NCBI RefSeq assembly: GCF_001050195.2
Contig: NZ_DF967965.1
Span: 1,443,150 to 1,507,149 of the forward strand
Direction of reading: 5' to 3'
DNA from: Anaerolinea thermolimosa
GTDB lineage: Bacteria > Chloroflexota > Anaerolineae > Anaerolineales > Anaerolineaceae
DNA length: 64,000 nt
Part shown: in pieces, positions 43,601 to 52,253 of the stretch
Layout: every line of letters begins with the position of its first letter
Numbering within the stretch: the first letter of the stretch is position 1
Notes under the pieces: model-generated
What the model saw: only the letters and a program-made list of their open reading frames with translations
The model's database searches: none
What the model was told of the DNA's origin: nothing
Position numbers and translations under genes: made by a program

Positions 43601-45643
43601 ATGGCATATCCTTTGATGCTACGTGAACTGATCATTCACCTGGATACAGGTGAATACAATATTCTCCCGGTGAATAATCCCAAAATCATCGGACCAGTAG
43701 ATTATGGGTGGGATAAGTACCACACCAATTTGCACATGACCGGTCGCCGTGATCCTGAAATCATGACCTTTGGGGGTGGGCCGCTGGCCGGATCTCGCAT
43801 TCCGGGAACCCGCCGCCTCGTCTTTACTGGTTATTCCCCCCTTTGGGACGGATTTTATATTTCCAGCCTTGGCGGGGCAGCTTATATCTTCCATCGTGTT
43901 GGAGTAGATTTTGTTACTCTGATTGGCGCGGCCCCAGAAGATTCAGTCCTTTTGTTGAATCATCGAAACGGTGATGTTCAGATCCGCCTCGAGCCTATCA
44001 ATCCTGACTTAATCTGGACAGGATATGCAGATAACGAGGGCAACCGTACTATCGGTTTTTATGCCCTTCAACAGGCCATCTATGATCGCTATAAGCACGA
44101 ATATGATGATGACTGGGTCCGGGTTTTCTGTGTCGGGCCCGCCGCGAGAAACACTAATCAGGGCATTATTGGTAGCAATCACATCCGAAAAGGAGTCATC
44201 ACTCCCATTGACGATTGGGCTGGAAGAGGAGGCTTGGGGAGCCGTTTATTGCAGGTGCATCATCTTGCCGGTTGTATCTTCGGAGGAGACTGGATCGACC
44301 CTGACCTTCAGGATTCCAAGGAAATCGACGCCTATTTCCAGACCTATTACCAGCAATCCATGATTAAAACCGATCTGGGTGCAACCGAAAAATATCGATA
44401 TGTACCTGGCTTTCAGACCGGAGGTACTTTTGGTGTTAACATGCACACCGTTGAGGAAAAACTATTGAGCTTTAACTATACCTCGGTCTATTACGAAATT
44501 TCTCAACGTCTAGAGCAACATAAAAATTTTATCCTCAATCATTATCTCAAACAATTTAACGAAGAAATCATTGAACCTAAATTATTCAGCCATTGCGGTG
44601 AACCCTGCTCTGTAGTTTGCAAAAAATACAAAGATCAGTACAAAAAAGATTACGAACCTTATCAGGCCCTTGGCCCGCTGTGTGGTGTATTTGATCAGCG
44701 TGCTGCAGAGGAATTGAACCATTTTGTAGATGCGATGGCCCTGGATGCAATTCAGATTGGGGGTACAGTATCCTGGCTGATGGAATTAATCACCGAAGGA
44801 TTGATAGATCCTTCAGATTTTGGCCTTCCTCCAGCCGATCAGCTTCATTTCCAGTTTGCCTCTGGTCCTGATGAGTTCGACGTGGTGAAAGATTCACAGA
44901 GAAATGCTGACTATGCAAAGAATATCATCTCCATGATTTTATTCGAGCCCCAGGGAGAACCCTTCCGCAAAGGGATTCGCTTTGCGGCAAAATACCTGGA
45001 TGAAAAAGCTCATCGAGATGAACCGGGAAAAAGAAGCATCGACCGGGCAGTTTTTACCTCTCATGGCCGAACAGGATGCATGACCCCCAACCAGTACTGG
45101 GTTCCTGGTATGCTCGCCCCCATGCCGATGATGGGAAAGTATTTCGTATATTATGGAGGCGAATACCTTGCACCACGTGAGCTTGGCAGGCAATGTGTAT
45201 ATCGCATGGTTTACGAGCTTTTCAGCGAAAATAGCGGGGTATGTCGATTCCACCGAAAATGGGTAGAAGCCATCATTGATGAAATCATTACCGCTCATTA
45301 TGATCTGAACCTGGATTATAAAAAACACCAGTTCTTGTTAAGCCGGGAGATTTTTGATCATGAAGGCCCAACTGTAGTTTTCTGGGAAAGTGGCCGTGTG
45401 ATCGACATGCTTGAGCGCTTTTTACAAGATTGGGTCGACCGTGGCCTTCAAAATGCCGATCTGCAAAATTGGCTGGAACGATTTAAACAGAACAAACGTC
45501 AGGCGGCCTGGGAATTTTGGGAAGAGGTACGCGCAGGGATTGAAGAGGCCTTTATGGCTGGCCCAGAAGCTGTCCCCGATATTCTCCCACCTTATCGGGC
45601 AGCTCGATTGGATATTATGGAACAGAAAAAAAACTCTAGCTGA
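43601..45643 (+). CDS. Aldehyde:ferredoxin oxidoreductase family protein
   Basis: A 680-residue tungsten (or molybdenum) pterin enzyme of the AOR family. The N-terminal cofactor domain contains PGTRRLVFTGYSPLWDG and GRGGLGSRLLQ (about 205). The [4Fe-4S] ligands appear in CGEPCSVVCKK (about 331-341) with a later Cys in GRTGCMTPN (about 490). The spacing C-x3-C-x3-C differs slightly from the classical C-x2-C-x3-C. It would oxidise aldehydes (or reduce acids) with ferredoxin. GAGG 6 nt before ATG 43601 favours this start over 43589. No moaD-like partner follows; a membrane protein gene does. Confidence 0.88.
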   Translation: MAYPLMLRELIIHLDTGEYNILPVNNPKIIGPVDYGWDKYHTNLHMTGRRDPEIMTFGGGPLAGSRIPGTRRLVFTGYSPLWDGFYISSLGGAAYIFHRVGVDFVTLIGAAPEDSVLLLNHRNGDVQIRLEPINPDLIWTGYADNEGNRTIGFYALQQAIYDRYKHEYDDDWVRVFCVGPAARNTNQGIIGSNHIRKGVITPIDDWAGRGGLGSRLLQVHHLAGCIFGGDWIDPDLQDSKEIDAYFQTYYQQSMIKTDLGATEKYRYVPGFQTGGTFGVNMHTVEEKLLSFNYTSVYYEISQRLEQHKNFILNHYLKQFNEEIIEPKLFSHCGEPCSVVCKKYKDQYKKDYEPYQALGPLCGVFDQRAAEELNHFVDAMALDAIQIGGTVSWLMELITEGLIDPSDFGLPPADQLHFQFASGPDEFDVVKDSQRNADYAKNIISMILFEPQGEPFRKGIRFAAKYLDEKAHRDEPGKRSIDRAVFTSHGRTGCMTPNQYWVPGMLAPMPMMGKYFVYYGGEYLAPRELGRQCVYRMVYELFSENSGVCRFHRKWVEAIIDEIITAHYDLNLDYKKHQFLLSREIFDHEGPTVVFWESGRVIDMLERFLQDWVDRGLQNADLQNWLERFKQNKRQAAWEFWEEVRAGIEEAFMAGPEAVPDILPPYRAARLDIMEQKKNSS

Positions 45644-45652
45644 TTCAATAGC

Positions 45653-46738
45653 ATGGCGAAACAATCTCCATATTCTCGCCTTGTTCTTCGAGAAAAAAGC
45701 CAGTCATACCTGCTTGTTTCGCTGATCAGTTTTGCAGGTACGGTTATCTTAACTCGTCTGTTCCTGGAAATTACAGGCTACCCGCGTCTGGGTCATGGAG
45801 AAATCCACATCGCCCACGTCCTTTGGGGAGGATTAGCCTTGTTCATCGCTGCAATTCTCCCTCTCATCTTTATCCATCGCCGGGTTTTCATGCTCAGTGC
45901 ATTATTGAGTGGAGTGGGCATCGGCCTTTTCATCGATGAAGTTGGAAAATTTATTACAACTACCAATGATTATTTTTATCCGGTTGCCGCACCCATTATT
46001 TATGCGTTTTTCCTGGGCTTAGTACTCCTCTATATACGCTTGAAAAAATTTGAAAAACCAGACCCCCGGACCAGGCTCTATCAAATTCTGGAAGATTTTT
46101 CTGAAATTTTAGATGGTGATTTGGAAATTGAAGAACAGGAAGACCTTGAGACTCGAATTTCTCAACTTGTCCAGGAAACCGAGGATCCAGATCTTGGTAG
46201 ACTCGCACAGTCTTTATTACAGTTTATCCATTCAAAAGATCTCAAGCTTGTTGTTCACCAACCCGGTAGATGGGAACGCCTTATTCGTTCCGGCATGCAA
46301 TTCCTTGGTTGTATCCCAGAGCGAACCTTCAAATGGTTCCTTATCACTGCTTTATCCATCGTAGGGGGCATTGCATGGTTTGAGCTGGGTAGTCTGTTAC
46401 AGGCCATTTCTGCTGATGGAAGCTTTTTAGAAAACCTGATCTTTTTGGGGGTGATTCATGGCGAAGTACGATCGCAAATTGGGGCTTTCTGGTTCATTAT
46501 TCACCTCATCCTCCAGGGATTGGTTGGGTTATCAGCCATATCAAGCAGTTTGTTTCTGATTTTTAAAAAGGATCAACTTGCCCTTTCACTGGGAACCATG
46601 AGTATGATTTTTTCCTTAACTGCCGTCAACCTTTTATATTTTTTTGTCGATCAATTCAGCGCTGCCTTTGCTGCGATCTTTCAATTATTGGTTCTACTCG
46701 GTCTATCTCAATACCGCCGGAAATTATCCTCCCGCTAA
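45653..46738 (+). CDS. Unrecognised polytopic membrane protein
   Basis: A 361-residue membrane protein. Four hydrophobic segments in the first 125 residues (from LLVSLISFAGTVILTRLFLE onward) precede a hydrophilic, acidic region (about 130-215, with EDLETRISQLVQETEDPD). Four more segments follow to the C-terminus. The motif HIAHVLWGGLALFIAAILP lies near 45, and DEVGKFITTTNDYFYP near 90 is noticeable. I do not recognise a family. It starts 9 nt after the aor stop, so may be co-transcribed, and overlaps the convergent TrmH-type gene by 15 nt. Confidence 0.7.
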   Translation: MAKQSPYSRLVLREKSQSYLLVSLISFAGTVILTRLFLEITGYPRLGHGEIHIAHVLWGGLALFIAAILPLIFIHRRVFMLSALLSGVGIGLFIDEVGKFITTTNDYFYPVAAPIIYAFFLGLVLLYIRLKKFEKPDPRTRLYQILEDFSEILDGDLEIEEQEDLETRISQLVQETEDPDLGRLAQSLLQFIHSKDLKLVVHQPGRWERLIRSGMQFLGCIPERTFKWFLITALSIVGGIAWFELGSLLQAISADGSFLENLIFLGVIHGEVRSQIGAFWFIIHLILQGLVGLSAISSSLFLIFKKDQLALSLGTMSMIFSLTAVNLLYFFVDQFSAAFAAIFQLLVLLGLSQYRRKLSSR

Positions 46739-47368
46739 ATCTATTCTTCCAAATCTAAGCCAGTACATGGCGATACTCCCGGCAATCGCCACGTTGAGAG
46801 ACTTTTTATCTCCCATCATCGGTAAATAAACCACATTCTCACATACATCCATAATGCCGGCATCAATGCCGGTCAATTCATTTCCAAGCACCAGAGCCAA
46901 TGGATCTGGAAGCTTCAAAGAAGTATCAAACAGTGATCTGGCCCTTTCTCCTCCTTCCAAAGCCCAGACATGGTATCCTTGTTTTTGTAGGGCGATACAG
47001 GTTTCGTATCCGTCAGAGTAATATTGCCAGGCGACATGATTCTCAGCTCCCAGCGAAGTTTTACGCACCGCCATGGCTTCGGGGGTGGGTGTGATTCCAC
47101 AGAGGTGGATTTTCCGAACCCCCGCCCCACTCGCAGTGCGGAAGATGGATCCTACATTCCACCCGCTGCGAAGATTGTCTAATACAATTTCAAGAGTTGG
47201 TTTTCCTGCTTTCTCTATCTGAGGTATTTCAAAAGCCGATGAACGACTTGTGACAAGAAAAGTATCTGACCGACAACGTGGACAACGTCTTCCACGGCCC
47301 ACCCCGGACAGTTGTGAAAACCTTAATCCACAATCCGGGTTTTTACATTTCAAAGTTTCAATCAACAT
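46724..47368 (-). CDS. TrmH-type RNA methyltransferase with zinc-ribbon N-terminus
   Basis: A SPOUT-class methyltransferase of about 214 residues. A Cys-rich zinc-ribbon-like segment leads (CKNPDCGLRFS, then RRCPRCRSD). The SpoU/TrmH domain follows: VLDNLRSGWNVGSIFRTAS (motif 1), LALVLGNELTGID (motif 2) and VVYLPMMGDKKSLNVAIAGS (motif 3). Such enzymes 2'-O-methylate tRNA or rRNA using SAM; the target is unknown. The frame opens at 47446, but the Cys motif begins just after Met 47368, which I choose; the ribosome-binding site is poor. Confidence 0.85.
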   Translation of the reverse strand: MLIETLKCKNPDCGLRFSQLSGVGRGRRCPRCRSDTFLVTSRSSAFEIPQIEKAGKPTLEIVLDNLRSGWNVGSIFRTASGAGVRKIHLCGITPTPEAMAVRKTSLGAENHVAWQYYSDGYETCIALQKQGYHVWALEGGERARSLFDTSLKLPDPLALVLGNELTGIDAGIMDVCENVVYLPMMGDKKSLNVAIAGSIAMYWLRFGRIDLAGG

Positions 47369-47550
47369 AGGACTGATTCGGTGACTCCAGTGAGAAAATA
47401 AAAATGAAAACTCATGAAGGAATGATAGAATTATGATGAATCCCAACCAAAATGAGGAGGTTTTCTTTCGGAATATTAAAAACGGCCCACTAAAAATTGA
47501 ATTTTGATTGTACTCGAAAATTCATTTATTTATATCTACAGGAAAAACGT

Positions 47551-48393
47551 ATGACACCAATCCAAAATAATCTTCGTATAGGGGTATATGTTGATGTGGC
47601 CAACATCTATATGAACGGAGGTCAGCGAATGCAATATGATGTGCTCCGTGAATTCGCCTGCCGTGATGGAGCAGAACCCATTCGATTAAATGCCTATGTC
47701 ACCTACGATACTGAGCGCGCCAATGACGATGAAGAATATCGAAAAGGAGCTTCCAGTTTTCACGCCGCTCTTCGCGACCTTGGCTATAAAGTAATTGTAA
47801 AAGAATTACACTGGTATATTGATGATGAGGGGAACCGCATAGCAAAGGCAAACTCTGACCTTGAACTTGCAGTAGATGTCATGCTCCAGGCTGATAAACT
47901 TGACCGGGTGCTCATTGCATCCGGAGATGGTGATTTTATCCAGGTGGTGAGAGCACTCCAAAACAAAGGTTGTAGAGTAGAAGTAGTTGGGTTGGAAAAT
48001 GTTTCTACTCGGCTGAAGCAAGAGGCCGACCTATACTTATCAGGATTTCTCATCCCCAACTTGATCCCGGTTGATTATGAAGGGCGTTATGAACAACCCC
48101 CCGCCTGGGGAGATATAGGTTCCCGAGTGCGTGGTTGGTGCTACTGGCACAGCGAGCAGGGATACGGTTTTCTCCGCTTTATTAAAAATATCAGTCCGTC
48201 TTTATGGATAACCGATACCCGCCACCCCGATTCTCCTTACGGTACAGTTTTCTTCCACGACTCAAACCTGCCCACTTCCATTAACCCATCCAATCTTCCA
48301 AGCAGATCATTCATCTTTGAGTTCGAGCTCAGTAAGTCAGACCGCGGATCAGGGATACAGGCCATTGAAATAGATCTGGTCAGCCGATCGTAA
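47551..48393 (+). CDS. NYN (LabA-like) domain protein with cold-shock-like C-terminus
   Basis: A 280-residue protein. The N-terminal NYN/PIN-like nuclease domain has the acidic residues expected of a metal site: YVDVANIYM (Asp about 13), SDLELAVDVML (about 104) and IASGDGDFIQVV (Asp about 126-128). It is followed by a C-terminal beta-barrel-like region (about 195-280), GWCYWHSEQGYGFLRF onward, resembling a cold-shock OB fold but with a low match. RNA cleavage or binding is plausible. AGGA 7 nt before ATG 47551 fixes the start. It converges with the Mo hydroxylase gene, 2 nt apart. Confidence 0.8.
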   Translation: MTPIQNNLRIGVYVDVANIYMNGGQRMQYDVLREFACRDGAEPIRLNAYVTYDTERANDDEEYRKGASSFHAALRDLGYKVIVKELHWYIDDEGNRIAKANSDLELAVDVMLQADKLDRVLIASGDGDFIQVVRALQNKGCRVEVVGLENVSTRLKQEADLYLSGFLIPNLIPVDYEGRYEQPPAWGDIGSRVRGWCYWHSEQGYGFLRFIKNISPSLWITDTRHPDSPYGTVFFHDSNLPTSINPSNLPSRSFIFEFELSKSDRGSGIQAIEIDLVSRS

Positions 48394-48395
48394 CC

Positions 48396-51239
48396 CTATA
48401 GAAAAATAGTTTTATCCGGCACAACGCCGGATTTTTTAATTTCATGCAAAATCCATTCCTGATCTACCGGTAATCGATTCACCCTGACTCCTACAGCATG
48501 GTAAATGGCATTGGTAATTGCCGGCACCGTTGGAATAATTACAATTTCCCCTACCCCTTTGGCTCCGTAAGGCCCTTCAGACGTCGGGTGTTCCACCACG
48601 AAAGAATGAATTTCTGGAGTGTGAATGATAGAAGGAATACGATATTTCGAAAATCGATCCGTAACCACCTTTCCTTCTTCCACCCAGAAAGCTTCAGTCA
48701 GAGCATGGCCAATTCCCATCATTACGCCGCCTTCGATCTGTCCTTGTAACCCCAAAGGATTCACAGCAAAACCAACATCATTAGCAGTAATTACCCGAAT
48801 TACCCGAACCTCACCCGTCAACCGATTGACTTCAACCTCCACCGCCTGGGCCGCAAATGAATAAGCAAAATGCATATCGCCATCTTCACCAAGCGGTCGG
48901 GTTTCAGGAGCATAATAAGTATAAGTCGTCACCGGCGAACGTCCTTCCCGGATCATGAGATCAGCTATTTTTTCTAGGGTTACCCGTTCATCCCCTACCA
49001 CAGCCAGCCCTTCTTCAAAACGAATTCGCTCCGGAGAAATATCATAATGTTCAGAGAGGAATCCAATGATCAGTTCCCCAAGGGCATGGGCTGCATACCT
49101 TACAGCATTTCCTGTTACATAGGTCTGTCTGGATGCCGTCGTAGGACCACCGTCGGGCGTTAAATCAGTGTCTGATAATAAGACTCTCACCCGCTGGGGA
49201 CTTTGCATTAATTCCTGCGAAGCAATCATCTGAAGTACAGCTGGCAAACCCTGACCGAGTTCAGCGGAGGCAGTCCGCACTTCAAAGGTACCATCCGGAT
49301 ACAGCTCCACCTGGGCACCGGCTTTATCGGGAGCTCCTCCTCCCAGGCCTGTATTTTTATAAGCCGTTGCAAACCCCCAGCTCCTTACCAGGTGGGGAGC
49401 TCCATCTACCATTTTCGGAGAAAATGGATCACTACCCCCAATTCGCCGCATTTCTGCTTCAACCTTGTCTATGCATTCCTGTAAACCCGCCGAATCCTTT
49501 AAAACTTGCCCGGTACTTGTGACGCTCCCTACACGCAATGCATTTTTCCTTCGCAGTTCCACAGGGTCCATCCCCAGGGCTTCTGCCAGACGATCCATCA
49601 TAGATTCCACTGCAAAGGCCGATTGAAGCACCCCAAAACCCCGGAAGGCCCCCGCCGGGGGATTATTGGTATACATCGCATAACAATCTGCTCTGACAGA
49701 CGGAACCTCATAAGGGCCCGAGGAATGGGTTGTGGCACGAGTCATGACTTTTTCCCCCAATGATGCATACGCCCCCGTATCGCCATAAAGTTCAGTTTGC
49801 ATTGCCATCAGCGTTCCATCTCGCCTGACACCTACTTTTACCTTTATCTGAGTGGCATGGCGTTTCGGGTGAACAAGCATACTTTCATGGCGATCAAACA
49901 GCAGTTTCACCGGACGACGGGTCCTTTGAGCCAGTAACGCAGCATGGATTTGTCCGGCAATGTCTTCCTTTCCGCCAAATCCACCACCGATTGTCATCCC
50001 AATGACCCGAACCTGCTCATCTGGTACGCCGAGAGCTCTCGCCACCTGGCTCCGATCGGAATAAGGGATTTGTGAGCCAACATAAATTTCCATTCTACCG
50101 TCCGGCAAGGGTTTGGCGACACTGCATTCAGGTTCAATAAAAGCATGTTCGTACATAGGAGTGTAAAAAGTATCTTCCAGAATGATGTCCGCTTTTAAAA
50201 AGCCCTCGTTGATATCCCCTTTTCTCACCTTGATATGTTTTAACAGGTTGCCCTTTTCATGGACACGTGGGGCGTCTTCAGCCCTGGCCTGCACAGGATC
50301 AGACACTACGGGCAATACATGATATGAAACCTCAATTTCATTCATCGCCCTTGTTGCAATCTCACGAGTCTCTGCTGCGATAATCGCCACCGCGTCACCT
50401 GCTGTGCGCACTCTTTCCCCCACTCCTACCAGAATCGGCCAGTCCTGTATCACCAGGCCGTGATTCTTCTCCCCGGGAAGATCTTCGGCAGTCAGGATCG
50501 CAACCACTCCCGGAATTTTCTCGGCTTTGCTAAGGTTAATATCCATCACAATACCCGACGGAATCATTGCTCTTTTCACCCGGGCATGGAGCATTCCATC
50601 AAATGTAAGGTCATCAGCATACCGAGCAGTCCCGGTGACTTTTTGAATACCGTCTGGTCGAATATGTATCCGCCCCACAACCTCGTGAGCCTTCACCGCT
50701 TCAGGCACTTCAGGGGGTTCAACGGGTTTCCCCGTACGAATAGCTTTAGCCGCAGCCAGGATCGCCCGGATAATTGCTGTATATCCGCCACATCGGCAGA
50801 GGTTATCTTTCAAAGCATACCGAATATCTTCAGCCGTTGGATGATTATTATTCACCAAGAGGCCATACGCAGCCATAATCTGGCCTGGAATACAAAAGCC
50901 GCACTGCACAGCTCCATATAGGACGAAGGCTTGTTGTAAAGGGTGAAGAATTCGTTCATCGGGTTTCTCACCCGGTGAAGCCAGACCCTCAATGGTGATG
51001 ATCTCACATCCGTGGGCACGTTTTGCCGGAAAAGAGCAGGAAAGAATCGCCTTCCCATTTAAAAGGACGGTACAGGCACCACATTCTGCTTCATTACACC
51101 CGATTTTCGTCCCAGTCAGCCCGAGCCGATACCTTAATAAATCAGAAAGCATTTCTCCGGGAATTTCCGGTAGGTGGTAATCAATCCCATTAACATTGAT
51201 ATCGATCCATTGACCATTAAAATTCATACCTTCTACCAT
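48396..51239 (-). CDS. Molybdenum hydroxylase, fused [2Fe-2S] and molybdopterin subunits
   Basis: A 947-residue enzyme of the xanthine oxidase family. N-terminal [2Fe-2S] domains (about 1-160) have CNEAECGACTVL and a second cluster motif CGFCIPGQ with CRCGG. They are followed by the large molybdopterin-cytosine-dinucleotide domains: GMTIGGGFGGKED, PPAGAFRGFGVLQ and the active-site Glu in GAKGVGEIVI. The fusion of small and large subunits recalls E. coli XdhD (YgfN). Likely substrates are N-heterocycles or aldehydes. The ATG overlaps the upstream FAD subunit gene; AGGTGA precedes it. A second ATG lies four codons later. Confidence 0.9.
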   Translation of the reverse strand: MVEGMNFNGQWIDINVNGIDYHLPEIPGEMLSDLLRYRLGLTGTKIGCNEAECGACTVLLNGKAILSCSFPAKRAHGCEIITIEGLASPGEKPDERILHPLQQAFVLYGAVQCGFCIPGQIMAAYGLLVNNNHPTAEDIRYALKDNLCRCGGYTAIIRAILAAAKAIRTGKPVEPPEVPEAVKAHEVVGRIHIRPDGIQKVTGTARYADDLTFDGMLHARVKRAMIPSGIVMDINLSKAEKIPGVVAILTAEDLPGEKNHGLVIQDWPILVGVGERVRTAGDAVAIIAAETREIATRAMNEIEVSYHVLPVVSDPVQARAEDAPRVHEKGNLLKHIKVRKGDINEGFLKADIILEDTFYTPMYEHAFIEPECSVAKPLPDGRMEIYVGSQIPYSDRSQVARALGVPDEQVRVIGMTIGGGFGGKEDIAGQIHAALLAQRTRRPVKLLFDRHESMLVHPKRHATQIKVKVGVRRDGTLMAMQTELYGDTGAYASLGEKVMTRATTHSSGPYEVPSVRADCYAMYTNNPPAGAFRGFGVLQSAFAVESMMDRLAEALGMDPVELRRKNALRVGSVTSTGQVLKDSAGLQECIDKVEAEMRRIGGSDPFSPKMVDGAPHLVRSWGFATAYKNTGLGGGAPDKAGAQVELYPDGTFEVRTASAELGQGLPAVLQMIASQELMQSPQRVRVLLSDTDLTPDGGPTTASRQTYVTGNAVRYAAHALGELIIGFLSEHYDISPERIRFEEGLAVVGDERVTLEKIADLMIREGRSPVTTYTYYAPETRPLGEDGDMHFAYSFAAQAVEVEVNRLTGEVRVIRVITANDVGFAVNPLGLQGQIEGGVMMGIGHALTEAFWVEEGKVVTDRFSKYRIPSIIHTPEIHSFVVEHPTSEGPYGAKGVGEIVIIPTVPAITNAIYHAVGVRVNRLPVDQEWILHEIKKSGVVPDKTIFL

Positions 51240-52114
51240 TCTTCACCTGCCCTTTCCCATGCTACTGAAAACACCTCAACAAATAACTGTTTACAAACCT
51301 GGAGCCGGTATTCTGCCGTGGCTCTGTAAGGGCTGGTTCTGAAAGAAAACGTCTGCCGCATTAATTGGATGGCTTCGGAAATTGTTTCACGATTCCACGG
51401 CTTTCCCGCCAGGAAGGTTTCAATTGTAGAGGCTCTCTGAGGTTTGGGCCCCGATGGCCCAACCGCAATTCTTGTCTGAGTGATCGTGGTGCCCTCCCGT
51501 TCGATCCAGACTGCCATATTAAGAATCGGCAGGGCCACGCCCTGTGGTCGCATGATTCTCTGAAAACTCGAAGCCTGCCCGAAGTGGCGGAGAGGTATTC
51601 GAAAGCCTACCAGAATATCCTTACCCAGCATCAATGATGACCTGCCGGGGCCCTGGAATAAATCCAGGATGGGAACCAAACGGCTATCCTCGGCGTCTAT
51701 AATCTCAGCCAGAGCATCCAGGGCCACAAGCCCGATTGTTCCATCTGCCGCTGGAAGTGCGTGGGCTACATTCCCGCCCAAAGTAGCCACGTTTCTCACC
51801 TGTGGCCCGCCAATCATGGAGCATCCTTCTGCAAGAGCCCGGGCGTGAAATTTGACGAGAGGCGAATCTGCAATACAATGGATTGGCACCGCCGCTCCAA
51901 CAAAAAGGTAATCGCCATCCACCTCAAGGCGATTGAGTTCCTGGATGCGAGTTACATCAATAAGCGTGTGTACAGGTGCTTGGCGGCCTTGCTGGATATC
52001 CAGGAGAAGGTCTGTTCCTCCGGCAATGATTCGAGCCGGTTGTGGACTTTCAGATAGAAGTTGAAGCGCTTGCTTCAGAGTAGAGGGAAAATAATATTCT
52101 TTCCAGAGGCTCAT
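51233..52114 (-). CDS. FAD-binding subunit of the molybdenum hydroxylase
   Basis: A 293-residue CoxM-type FAD protein, the electron-transfer partner of the fused hydroxylase. FAD-binding signatures are RIIAGGTDLLLDIQQG (about 30) and MIGGPQVRNVATLGGNVAHA (about 101). It precedes the hydroxylase gene and overlaps its start by 7 nt, so the two are translated together. Its own start is 2 nt downstream of a strongly base-paired leader. AGGAG lies 11 nt upstream of the ATG, a rather long spacing that may be linked to folding of that leader. Confidence 0.88.
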   Translation of the reverse strand: MSLWKEYYFPSTLKQALQLLSESPQPARIIAGGTDLLLDIQQGRQAPVHTLIDVTRIQELNRLEVDGDYLFVGAAVPIHCIADSPLVKFHARALAEGCSMIGGPQVRNVATLGGNVAHALPAADGTIGLVALDALAEIIDAEDSRLVPILDLFQGPGRSSLMLGKDILVGFRIPLRHFGQASSFQRIMRPQGVALPILNMAVWIEREGTTITQTRIAVGPSGPKPQRASTIETFLAGKPWNRETISEAIQLMRQTFSFRTSPYRATAEYRLQVCKQLFVEVFSVAWERAGEEW

Positions 52115-52116
52115 TA

Positions 52117-52218
52117 GATCGGCGGCTCCTTACTACGGCGGCACTTTTCGACGGACTTCTAGCCCGACGCCGGTATGTTCATGACACACACCGACCGCCG
52201 ATCGAATGACAGGTTTCT
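52117..52218 (-). ncRNA. Structured 5' leader of the Mo hydroxylase operon (possible riboswitch)
   Basis: On the minus strand, 52203-52195 (GATCGGCGG) pairs perfectly with 52125-52117 (CCGCCGATC), ending 2 nt before the ATG. Inside are an 8-bp stem CGGTGTGT/ACATACCG and a stem GGGCT/AGTCC with loop AGA, extended by CGTC/GTCG with one mismatch. This gives a three-way-junction-like shape. A second CCGCCG (52141-52136) could compete for the 5' strand. The ribosome-binding site AGGAG (52130-52126) lies between the two alternative partners. I could not match it to the molybdenum-cofactor riboswitch from memory. Confidence 0.5.
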
Positions 52219-52232
52219 TTCGCCATTATAAT
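52206..52232. promoter_or_regulatory. Overlapping divergent promoters
   Basis: A plus-strand ATGACA (52206-52211) and TATAAT (52227-52232), 15 bp apart, would serve the deacetylase gene. The minus-strand TATAAT (52230-52225) with TTCTAC upstream would start the hydroxylase leader near 52218. Confidence 0.5.
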
Positions 52233-52253
52233 ACAAGCAATAAAAAGGTAGAA

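Noticed and set aside
47369-47550. A very small ORF upstream of the NYN gene (starting near 47433)
   Set aside because: It is about 18 codons with no distinctive features; chance is the simplest explanation.
52117-52218. Molybdenum-cofactor riboswitch as a firm call for the hydroxylase leader
   Set aside because: The leader is strongly structured, but the conserved bases I remember for that class are not visible, so I list it only as an unassigned structured leader.
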